A DNA stretch of 13,163 bases, taken from NCBI GenBank assembly GCA_027485405.1, contig JAIXRB010000186.1, positions 1 to 13,163 of the forward strand, written 5' to 3'. Under the pieces are notes generated by a model, which was not told the origin of the DNA, did no database searches, and worked only from the letters and a program-made list of their open reading frames with translations. Below are positions 1 through 6,166 of the stretch, one piece after another. The DNA comes from Leptospiraceae bacterium (GTDB lineage Bacteria; Spirochaetota; Leptospiria; Leptospirales; Leptospiraceae). Every line of letters starts with the position of its first letter. The stretch's first letter is position 1. The position numbers and the translations under genes are program-made.

Positions 1-659
1 ATGATAACGGTAAAACGATTAAGGGGATGGTCGATATTTTAGACGAATTGGGTTACCGAGTTATAGAACCCAAAGTATTAAAGGCTATCAATTTTAATGT
101 GCCACAAAAAAGAGAGCGTTTATTCCTCGTTGCGGTTAGAAAAGATATTAAAACAGATTATGAATTCCCGCTACCTAGTCGAAAAGTGTACACGCTGTCA
201 GATGCTTTAAAAAAAGGAGAACTTTTTGGATCCAATGTACCGGACTCTCCTGGTCAGAAGTATCCAAAAAGAAAAAGAGAGATTTTAAGTATGGTACCGC
301 CCGGTGGATATTGGAGAGATCTCCCTTTACCAATCCAGAAAGAATATATGTTGCAGAGTTTTTACCTGAGTGGCGGCAAAACTGGTATGGCCAGAAGAAT
401 GTCTTGGGAAGAGCCTTCTTTGACTTTAACTTGCGCTCCTGCGCAAAAGCAAACGGAGAGGTGTCATCCGGATGAAACAAGACCTTTTACGGTTCGCGAA
501 TACGCCCGAATTCAAACTTTTCCAGATAATTGGAACTTCGCTGGTTCCGTTTCTCAGCAATACAAACAAATTGGCAACGCAGTCCCTGTCAACCTAGCGA
601 AAGAAGTCGGTTATAGCATTGTGAAGTTTTTAAATCAGTGCTATACGATTAAATCTTAA
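1..659 (+). CDS. DNA (cytosine-5-)-methyltransferase, C-terminal part (5' end outside window)
   Basis: Transfers a methyl group from S-adenosylmethionine to C5 of cytosine in a specific DNA site. The open frame runs back to base 3 without a start, reading DNGKTIKGMVDILDELGYRV, which matches the middle of the family, so the gene continues off the left edge; the ATG at 27 is internal. Visible are motif VIII (VPQKRERLF, about base 99), a target-recognition region holding PPGGYWRDLP and RRMSWEEPSLTLTCAPAQKQ, motif IX (RPFTVREYARIQTFPDNW) and motif X (GNAVPVNLA) near the C-terminus. SAM-binding motif I and the catalytic Pro-Cys motif IV lie outside the window, so activity cannot be judged. It stops two bases before the convergent gene at 662. 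The target sequence, and whether a restriction enzyme partners it, cannot be told. The family call is firm; orphan versus restriction-modification status is open. Confidence 0.93.
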   Translation, partial: DNGKTIKGMVDILDELGYRVIEPKVLKAINFNVPQKRERLFLVAVRKDIKTDYEFPLPSRKVYTLSDALKKGELFGSNVPDSPGQKYPKRKREILSMVPPGGYWRDLPLPIQKEYMLQSFYLSGGKTGMARRMSWEEPSLTLTCAPAQKQTERCHPDETRPFTVREYARIQTFPDNWNFAGSVSQQYKQIGNAVPVNLAKEVGYSIVKFLNQCYTIKS

Positions 660-661
660 TC

Positions 662-1714
662 TCACTCGTTGATCAAGTAATAGGAATGAAATCCTTTTGC
701 TTTGCCAGACCAAATAGGGCATTCGACAGCTAACTCTACTTCGTTGTGAATTTGGTATGGTTTTGCAAAGAACAGTCCAATGAAAAATCGCAGAACCGAA
801 GAAATATTTTCTAAGGCACTCATCCCGGCAATCAAAGACCCTCGCCGAACTTCTAAAAAGCAGTCCTCGGTTTCACCAAAGTAGAGTTTTTCGCGCTTTG
901 GCAGTTGAAAACCAGAAATTTTTTCTTTTTCTATCTCTTCGATAACAGTCTTCTTGACTGTGCCTTCCAGCAATAGATCGCCTGATTTGCTCAAAATCGC
1001 GACTTTCCTAAAAAATCCCCCCGGTATCTTTTCGTTTCCAATGAAACCCCCAGTAAAGACTCGGACTCCGTCTTTCGTAATTCCTCTCACGATCTCCCAT
1101 TTTTTGGAGTAATTGTAGATTTCGTAATTGGTCATCATATGTTCAATACCACCAATGCCTTGGACATCAGTTTGCACTCCGTTTCTATAGATTGCTCCTC
1201 TAACTGTCGCAAAAGACAAAGGAATGTCTGCTTGGACAAATCGACTGGGGTCTCCGATTGGATACTTTCCACCAGACAAAGCAACGCCACCAGCTTGGTT
1301 CGGAGTATATTCAAAATCTAACGAATATTCGGGGAAAACCATATGGATATAGTACTTTCCGTCCTTGAAATCCATCCAATTTTCGCCTGATTGTTGGAAA
1401 AATTTGTCTTTCTTGAACACATAGTCGTCGCTATCGAACTCTCGTGTAGTATAGAACGTCGGTTCGTCTTTGTTTTTCAGAATCATACTGATTCCGTTGT
1501 TCTTACTGCCAGGTCCAAAGTTACTGACTAGAAAGGTTGCAAAGATGCGATAGGTTTCGTTTTGAAAGGAAAAATTCCAACCTTGGAAGTAACCCTCTTC
1601 GGGGAAATGTTGGGTCCGAAAATCAGCGGGCAGAGATTTTCGGACTTCATTCAAAGAATCCCCATGGAGGGAAATGCCAAAAAGCAAAATTACAATCCAG
1701 AGGGCAGGCTTCAC
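662..1714 (-). CDS. Secreted protein, possible AttH/Svf1-like lipocalin fold
   Basis: Product of 350 aa with a GTG start and a signal-peptide-like N-terminus (MKPALWIVILLFGISLHG, cleavage probably near residue 18-20), so it is probably exported. The body is beta-rich and soluble. Residues 45-80 (GWNFSF..YRIFATFLVSNFGPG) and 170-210 (VRGAIYRNGVQTDVQGIGGIE, then H192 and W206) recall the G-x-G-x-x-x-H pattern of calycin proteins of the CrtC/AttH/Svf1 type, which bind or modify lipids or hydrophobic ligands. That similarity is weak and unverified; otherwise it is a hypothetical protein. It is the second gene of a unit with the small gene at 1727-2158, 12 bases downstream of that gene's stop. The start has only a weak Shine-Dalgarno (AGG three bases upstream), so translation may depend on coupling to the gene before it. 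Confidence 0.8.
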   Translation of the reverse strand: MKPALWIVILLFGISLHGDSLNEVRKSLPADFRTQHFPEEGYFQGWNFSFQNETYRIFATFLVSNFGPGSKNNGISMILKNKDEPTFYTTREFDSDDYVFKKDKFFQQSGENWMDFKDGKYYIHMVFPEYSLDFEYTPNQAGGVALSGGKYPIGDPSRFVQADIPLSFATVRGAIYRNGVQTDVQGIGGIEHMMTNYEIYNYSKKWEIVRGITKDGVRVFTGGFIGNEKIPGGFFRKVAILSKSGDLLLEGTVKKTVIEEIEKEKISGFQLPKREKLYFGETEDCFLEVRRGSLIAGMSALENISSVLRFFIGLFFAKPYQIHNEVELAVECPIWSGKAKGFHSYYLINE

Positions 1715-1726
1715 AAACCTAGATTC

Positions 1727-2158
1727 TCAATCCAAAAGGATTGCTTCATCCTTTTTTTTTTTTTTTAATGGAATATCCGTTAGAAGAACTTCTTTCGAAT
1801 CCATTTGATACAAATCCTCTACGCAAATGATTTGAAAAACGGGATGATTGTTTTTTTTCAACTCTAAAAGCTTGTCTCTTTCTTCTTGGATTCCATCTAA
1901 ATGAAACCATCTTTCCTCCTCGCGCGGTTCCCTTTCTAGAAAGGCGAGCACCTCAAACTCGTACTTTCCGAACTTTTTGAAGAAAACCCGAAATCCTTCT
2001 GCATTTGGTTCTTCTGCCAATTTTTTCCGAAAATCCCTAGATGCGGACTTCGCTTTTGCGACCATTTCATAGTAATTGTTCAAAACCCGGAGGATATGTT
2101 GAAACTCCTGTTTCCGACTGACCAATTCTTTCCATTTAAAAGGCTCTTTTAGCTCCAT
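1727..2158 (-). CDS. Small charged hypothetical protein ending in a poly-lysine tract
   Basis: Unrecognised protein of 143 aa from the ATG at 2158. A GTG at 2167 would add three residues (MVK), but it overlaps the AGGTGG that serves as Shine-Dalgarno five bases before the ATG, so the ATG is preferred. The protein is soluble, rich in Lys, Glu and aromatics, probably mostly helical, with no signal peptide or membrane segment (recognisable pieces: ERWFHLDGIQEERDKLL, VFQIICVEDLYQM). The C-terminus reads IPLKKKKKDEAILLD. The five lysines come from an uninterrupted run of 15 As on the coding strand. Loss of one A would swap the last seven residues (DEAILLD) for RMKQSFWIENLGL and move the stop onto the start of the next gene. 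First gene of a two-gene unit, divergent from 2262. No function is proposed. Confidence 0.72.
   Translation of the reverse strand: MELKEPFKWKELVSRKQEFQHILRVLNNYYEMVAKAKSASRDFRKKLAEEPNAEGFRVFFKKFGKYEFEVLAFLEREPREEERWFHLDGIQEERDKLLELKKNNHPVFQIICVEDLYQMDSKEVLLTDIPLKKKKKDEAILLD
1752..1766. repeat. 15-base A/T homopolymer inside a coding region
   Basis: Uninterrupted T15 on the plus strand, which is A15 on the coding strand of the gene at 1727-2158, near its 3' end. Tracts this long are prone to replication slippage and to transcriptional slippage. The length given may also be a sequencing or assembly estimate. At 15 As the frame ends at 1727. At 14 As (or 17) it ends at 1711 in a GTGA overlap with the next gene. 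At 16 As it ends after one glycine. Confidence 0.95.
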
Positions 2159-2165
2159 TTTTACC

Positions 2166-2193
2166 ACCTGCCATTTCTAGGCAGAAGGCAGGT
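2166..2193 (-). promoter_or_regulatory. Inverted repeats covering the Shine-Dalgarno of the small gene
   Basis: On the minus strand the leader of the gene starting at 2158 holds ACCTGCC (2193-2187), CTGCC (2184-2180) and GGCAGGT (2172-2166), the last merging with the ribosome site AGGTGG. Two exclusive hairpins are possible: a 7-bp stem with a 14-base loop using the outer copy, or a 5-bp stem with a 7-base loop using the inner copy. Either would pair the GGCAG next to or within the ribosome-binding site. There is no U-tract, so it is not a terminator. A role in translational control is inferred from the pairing alone. Confidence 0.4.
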
Positions 2194-2261
2194 AGAATTG
2201 GTTCCTATTTTGGATTCTTCCTTGAAAAAAACTACGTCTTCTGTATTCTAAGAGGAAATCC

Positions 2262-2828
2262 ATGCTCGCGCCCATTCTTTCCGTTTTTTGGATTGAGAAA
2301 CTTCGATTTACTCTCTATACCCTCCGTCGAGCAAACGAATGTGAAACCGAACAACTTAGTTCGAATGTTTCTCCCAACGGAAAATCAGTTATTTCAGTAT
2401 TAGAAGAGTGTTTAGAACACGATCGTAGCTTTGGTTTTTATTTACCTTTTTCTTTGCGCTTCAGTGGTTTTCTCATTTTCCCAAGGTTAGAAGAGTCAGA
2501 CATCGAAAAAGACATAGAATTCATCCGAGATAAGTACACTCCACCTGCTTTCCCTCAACATTTTCTAGACATCAAGATTGAAACAGCCCAGGACCTTGTG
2601 ATCCCCAATATAAAACCCGAACTCGCAAAATTGCTTTCAGATTGGAGAGACACTCTCAACAAAATAGAAACAAAGCTTAGTTTGATTTCTCAACCAGAAG
2701 TATTGCGGAAGCGGTATTTCAGTTTAACGGGCATTCATACTCTATCAGGGGCTATCAATAAATCCACCGAATACTGCCATGTTCTTTGGCACAAATATGC
2801 TGAACCAAATTTTTTAAATAAATCCTAA
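2262..2828 (+). CDS. Hypothetical protein, 188 aa
   Basis: Not recognised. The ATG at 2262 is preceded by AAGAGGAAATCC, a usable Shine-Dalgarno. The product has no clear signal peptide. The N-terminus is moderately hydrophobic and aromatic (SVFWIEKLRFTLYTLRRAN) but is broken by charges, so a membrane anchor is unlikely. A mixed middle (SGFLIFPRLEESDIEKDIEF) leads to a probably helical C-terminal half (ELAKLLSDWRDTLNKIETKL, then WHKYAEPNF). It reads toward icd in the same direction with a 42-base gap (30 if icd starts at 2859), so the two could be co-transcribed, although a weak promoter-like sequence sits in between. Coding status rests on length, ribosome site and placement; no function can be given. 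Confidence 0.7.
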   Translation: MLAPILSVFWIEKLRFTLYTLRRANECETEQLSSNVSPNGKSVISVLEECLEHDRSFGFYLPFSLRFSGFLIFPRLEESDIEKDIEFIRDKYTPPAFPQHFLDIKIETAQDLVIPNIKPELAKLLSDWRDTLNKIETKLSLISQPEVLRKRYFSLTGIHTLSGAINKSTEYCHVLWHKYAEPNFLNKS

Positions 2829-2841
2829 GCGAAAGTATAAA
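2813..2841 (+). promoter_or_regulatory. Weak candidate promoter before icd
   Basis: A TATAAA box at 2836-2841 lies 17 bases after TTTAAA (2813-2818), a 4/6 match to the -35 consensus that overlaps the end of the preceding gene. A transcript from about 2848 would carry the GGAG at 2861-2864 in front of the GTG start at 2871. The region is AT-rich, so a chance match is quite possible. Confidence 0.22.
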
Positions 2842-2870
2842 ACTAATAAAACCAAGAAATGGAGAATCCT

Positions 2871-4082
2871 GTGAGCAAAATCAAAGTAAAAACCCCCTTA
2901 GTCGAACTAGATGGAGATGAGATGACGAGAGTTATCTGGAAAGAAATCAAAGATCGATTCATCCATCCTTACCTAGATATCAATCTAGAATACTACGACC
3001 TAGGTGTCGAATACCGAGATAAGACAGACGACCAAGTCACTGTCGATTCTGCCAATGCTATCAAAAAGCATGGTGTCGGAGTAAAATGTGCAACCATCAC
3101 TCCCAACGCAGACCGAGTAGCTGAATACAAATTGAAACAGGAATGGAAATCCCCCAATGGAACCATCCGTGCCATTTTAGATGGAACAGTTTTCCGTAAG
3201 CCAATTATCATCAAAAACATCCCTGCCGCTGTCAATTCCTGGAAAAAACCCATCTCTATCGGAAGACATGCGTATGGTGATATTTACCGAAACGTAGAAA
3301 TCAAAGTAGATGCACCAGGCAAAGTAGAACTAGTTTACACTGATGCATCTGGAAAAGAAAAACAAAGACTATTGGTGCATGAATACAAAGACACAGGTGT
3401 GGCAATGGGAATGCACAACCTGGACAAATCGATCGAGTCCTTTGCACTTGCTTGTATCAACTTTGCTCTTTCTGAAAAGATCAACATCTGGTTTGCAACT
3501 AAAGACACTATTTCTAAAAAATACCATGCCCGATTTAGAGAGATCTTTGATGATCTAGCTAAGAAAAAAGAATCTGAACTAAAAGCCGCTGGAATCAGTT
3601 ACAACTATTACCTGATCGATGATGCTGTAGCACAAATCATGAAAAACGAAGGTGGAATGCTCTGGGCGCTTATGAACTACGATGGCGACGTGATGAGTGA
3701 TATGGTCGCTTCTGGCTTTGGATCATTAGGTCTTATGACCTCTGTTCTGGTATCCCCGGACGGAAAGTACGAATTTGAAGCGGCGCATGGAACAGTGACT
3801 CGCCACTATAGAAAATACCAAAAAGGCGAAATCACTTCCACCAATTCAGTGGCTTCCATTTTTGCTTGGACAGGTGCTTTAGCTAAGAGGGGAGAACTAG
3901 ATGGAACTCCAGATGTGGTCAACTTTGCCCAAAAACTCGAAGCTTCTATCATTGAAACCATTGAAGGTGGAGAAATGACAAAAGATTTGATTTCACTCTC
4001 CACTGCCTCTAGCAAAAAGGAATTGGATACTTTTCAATTCATGGAAGCAGTTCAAAAAAGACTGGATGCTAAACTCAAATAA
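2871..4082 (+). CDS. icd: NADP-dependent isocitrate dehydrogenase, eukaryotic-type
   Basis: Oxidatively decarboxylates isocitrate to 2-oxoglutarate in the TCA cycle with NADP+, in the cytoplasm, as a homodimer. The GTG at 2871 is chosen because GGAG stands six bases before it. It gives a 403-aa protein beginning SKIKVKTPLVELDGDEMTR, and its numbering then agrees with human IDH1 through the substrate site: S94, N96, R100 and R109 (SPNGTIRAILDGTVFR), R132 and Y139 (GRHAYGDIYR). An ATG at 2859 would add four residues (MENP) but lacks a good ribosome site. Other active-site residues are also present: K211 (WFATKDTISKKY), D251, the metal ligands D273 and D277 (NYDGDVMSD), and the NADP loop HGTVTRHYR with R311 and H312. 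Length is usual for the family. The product supplies 2-oxoglutarate and NADPH, and so the carbon skeleton for ammonium assimilation. Confidence 0.97.
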   Translation: MSKIKVKTPLVELDGDEMTRVIWKEIKDRFIHPYLDINLEYYDLGVEYRDKTDDQVTVDSANAIKKHGVGVKCATITPNADRVAEYKLKQEWKSPNGTIRAILDGTVFRKPIIIKNIPAAVNSWKKPISIGRHAYGDIYRNVEIKVDAPGKVELVYTDASGKEKQRLLVHEYKDTGVAMGMHNLDKSIESFALACINFALSEKINIWFATKDTISKKYHARFREIFDDLAKKKESELKAAGISYNYYLIDDAVAQIMKNEGGMLWALMNYDGDVMSDMVASGFGSLGLMTSVLVSPDGKYEFEAAHGTVTRHYRKYQKGEITSTNSVASIFAWTGALAKRGELDGTPDVVNFAQKLEASIIETIEGGEMTKDLISLSTASSKKELDTFQFMEAVQKRLDAKLK

Positions 4083-4112
4083 CCTAAGTTTGATCCTATC
4101 TGCAATTAAAAT

Positions 4113-4139
4113 CCAAGTCGCTTATTTAAAGCGGCTTGG
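4113..4139 (+). terminator. Strong hairpin between icd and the cyclase gene
   Basis: CCAAGTCGC (4113-4121) pairs with GCGGCTTGG (4131-4139): nine base pairs with one G:U. The loop TTATTTAAA can add two U:A pairs, leaving AUUUA. The 3' side is followed by TTCTT, a poor U-tract, and then directly by the cyclase ATG at 4145. It may end or weaken icd transcripts and protect their 3' ends. It also occupies the place where the cyclase ribosome site should be, so a translational role is equally possible. Confidence 0.55.
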
Positions 4140-4144
4140 TTCTT

Positions 4145-5443
4145 ATGGCTGAAAACACAAACCTTTCATACGAACATTTCGTTCGCTGGATTTACCAAAC
4201 TAGTGAGTCCAGTTCTAACTCCCTCGAAGATTTTTTCAACGCTTACATTGGATACCTTCTTGGTTTAGGTTTCCCGATCATTCGTGTTAATTTTGGTAGA
4301 AGGGCACTCCATCCACAAGTCAGTTCTATTAGTTGCTTATGGTTGCCTCTTGAAAGTAAAAGCGAGATCGAAGCTCAATTTACAGTTCAGGACGCAAAGC
4401 AGTCACTTTTTCAATTATCAAATGGATTCTTACTCGAATCCAAATTCCCCATAGGTAGCCTTCAGCTCTCTGGCTACCAAAAGAGCCCTATCAATCATAT
4501 CTTACAAACGAGAAAACCATACGGGATCGATCTCCAAGAATTCAGAGACAAGGGAGGAGATCCCAAAGATTTGCCTTTTCCTATCCTAACAGACTTATAT
4601 GGTTCGGGTTGCACATACTATTTGGCTTGCCCGCAATTCTTTTCAGATATGCCCTTTGGATTTGTTAGTTTTGTAACCCGATCTCCAAACGGATTTAGTG
4701 AAAACGAAAGAAGTTTCCTCATCGAAACGAGCCACCTCTTTGCCTTAAAATGGAACCAAATCGCTCAGAACCAAACTATGGAATCGCTTCTCCAAATTTA
4801 CTTGGGAAAGCATACAGGGCCTAGGGTTTCTGCTGGAAAAATTTTGCGTGGAGATTTTGAAGAGATTCGATCAGTGATTTGGTTTTCTGATATTAGAAAT
4901 TTTACAGGAATCAGCGAACAAGTACATTCGGACGAACTGGTGAGAATCCTAAATTTGTATTTTGATACTTGTATTCCAATTATAGAAGAGTTGGGAGGAG
5001 AAGTTTTGAAAATGATAGGAGACGGACTGCTTGCCGTTTTTCCTTTTAATGAAGATACTAAAATTAAAACTCACTTCAAATCTCTTTTGGCCGCAAGACG
5101 AATCTTAAAGAAGCTGGTATCAATAAACCTAACACGAAAAAGTGAAAATCTCCCTCTGATAGAGCATGGAGTCGGTTTACACTTTGGCAACGTTTTGTAT
5201 GGAAACATCGGCTCAAAGGACAGACTGGATTTCACAGTCATAGGAGAAGCAGTCAATCTTTCTAGCCGAATCGCTTCTTTATGTGGTCAGTTGGGTAAGG
5301 CTGTCTTAGCATCAGAAGAGTTCGCAAAAGAAGCAGACATCCACTGGCAAGAATTGGGAGAATACTCGTTGAAAGGAATTGCCAACAAACGAAAGATTTA
5401 TGGGATTCCCCAGGCTGAAGAGATGGCAAATAAAGTAAGATAG
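4145..5443 (+). CDS. Class III adenylyl cyclase with N-terminal GAF-like sensor domain
   Basis: Makes 3',5'-cyclic AMP from ATP. The ATG at 4145 gives 432 aa. A TTG at 4136 would add three residues but lies inside the hairpin stem. Neither start has a good Shine-Dalgarno. The N-terminal 200 residues (YEHFVRWIYQ.., RRALHPQ.., a GAF-like block ending near LFALKWNQIA) resemble the domain before the catalytic part of rhizobial-type cyclases; its ligand is unknown. The catalytic domain spans about 235-420. Counting from the ATG, metal-binding aspartates are D249 (WFSDIRNFT) and D293 (KMIGDGLLAVF), adenine-selecting residues are K289 and D362 (DRLDFTVIG), and transition-state residues are N371 and R375 (VNLSSR). 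All are intact, so an active cyclase that prefers ATP is predicted. There is no membrane segment, so it is probably cytosolic. It converges with the gene ending at 5457. Confidence 0.93.
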   Translation: MAENTNLSYEHFVRWIYQTSESSSNSLEDFFNAYIGYLLGLGFPIIRVNFGRRALHPQVSSISCLWLPLESKSEIEAQFTVQDAKQSLFQLSNGFLLESKFPIGSLQLSGYQKSPINHILQTRKPYGIDLQEFRDKGGDPKDLPFPILTDLYGSGCTYYLACPQFFSDMPFGFVSFVTRSPNGFSENERSFLIETSHLFALKWNQIAQNQTMESLLQIYLGKHTGPRVSAGKILRGDFEEIRSVIWFSDIRNFTGISEQVHSDELVRILNLYFDTCIPIIEELGGEVLKMIGDGLLAVFPFNEDTKIKTHFKSLLAARRILKKLVSINLTRKSENLPLIEHGVGLHFGNVLYGNIGSKDRLDFTVIGEAVNLSSRIASLCGQLGKAVLASEEFAKEADIHWQELGEYSLKGIANKRKIYGIPQAEEMANKVR

Positions 5444-5456
5444 GCAAAGTTTTACT

Positions 5457-6161
5457 CTACCATTCTATTTCTTTTTTATCGCGTAAAAACTTTCCAGTCG
5501 GGCCTTCATTGGGTAACAAAGCCGCCCAAACTATGGTTTCTGCTCCTTTGTCTACGGAGCGAGTCGCTTGGGAGCCACCCATGTCAGTCATCACCCAGCC
5601 TGGGCAAACAGAGTTGACTTTGATGTTTTTGTTTTTCACTTCTTCACTCACCATTTTGGTAACTGCATTGAGAGCTGTTTTCGAAATCCGATAGGCTGGA
5701 TACCCTTGGTTCATTTCAGAAAGTTGACCCATTCCAGAGCTAACGTTGACAATTCGACCAAAGTTATGCTCTGTCATGGGAGGCAGAAAAGCTTGGCAAA
5801 GACTAAAAGCACCTAGCACATTTGTCTCAAAGGTTTCTAAAATAGTTTCCCGCCCCGTTGCATAGAAATCGCCTTTGTCAATTAAAATGCCTGCATTGTT
5901 CACCAAAACATCTAATTTACCATAAACATCTAAAATCAAAGCCTTTGCCTCATCAATGGAAGAATCGGAGGCAACATCCAATGTAATTACATCAGCTCTG
6001 CCGCCTCGGTCTTCTATTTCCTGTTTAACTCGTAGGCCATCTTCATGCTTTCTGCAACCTACCAGGACAACAAGTCCTTGATTCGCTATTTGGAAGGCAA
6101 CTTCTCTTCCAATGCCTCGGTTTCCGCCCGTTACTAAAGCAATTCGATCTTTGTGAATCAC
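5457..6161 (-). CDS. Short-chain dehydrogenase/reductase, carbonyl-reductase-like
   Basis: Classical SDR of 234 aa, a cytosolic NAD(P)-dependent oxidoreductase. The Rossmann glycine motif TGGNRGIG is at 11-18, followed by D62 in LDV, NNAG at 88-91, structural N114, catalytic serine S141 or S142 (NVSSGMG), Y157 and K161 (YPAYRISK), and the PGWVMTDMGG loop after the active site. R37 and K38 after the second strand suggest NADPH preference. The overall pattern and the short C-terminus resemble plant-type carbonyl reductases, but the substrate is not evident. Start is GTG, five bases after the stop of the lipoprotein hydrolase gene, with no clear Shine-Dalgarno, so translation is probably coupled to that gene. 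Confidence 0.92.
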   Translation of the reverse strand: MIHKDRIALVTGGNRGIGREVAFQIANQGLVVLVGCRKHEDGLRVKQEIEDRGGRADVITLDVASDSSIDEAKALILDVYGKLDVLVNNAGILIDKGDFYATGRETILETFETNVLGAFSLCQAFLPPMTEHNFGRIVNVSSGMGQLSEMNQGYPAYRISKTALNAVTKMVSEEVKNKNIKVNSVCPGWVMTDMGGSQATRSVDKGAETIVWAALLPNEGPTGKFLRDKKEIEW

Positions 6162-6166
6162 TTGAA

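Noticed and set aside
175..480. 101-residue minus-strand open frame inside the methyltransferase gene
   Set aside because: It is antisense to conserved methyltransferase motifs and resembles no protein; a frame shadow.
2222..2250. TTGAAA and TATTCT as a plus-strand promoter for the gene at 2262
   Set aside because: The -10 match is poor, and the implied start would lie at or past the AGAGGA ribosome site, leaving it out of the transcript.
5430..5460. AGTAAGA/TTTTACT pairing between the cyclase and SDR genes as a bidirectional terminator
   Set aside because: The stem is AT-rich with a G:U pair and has no T-tract on either side.
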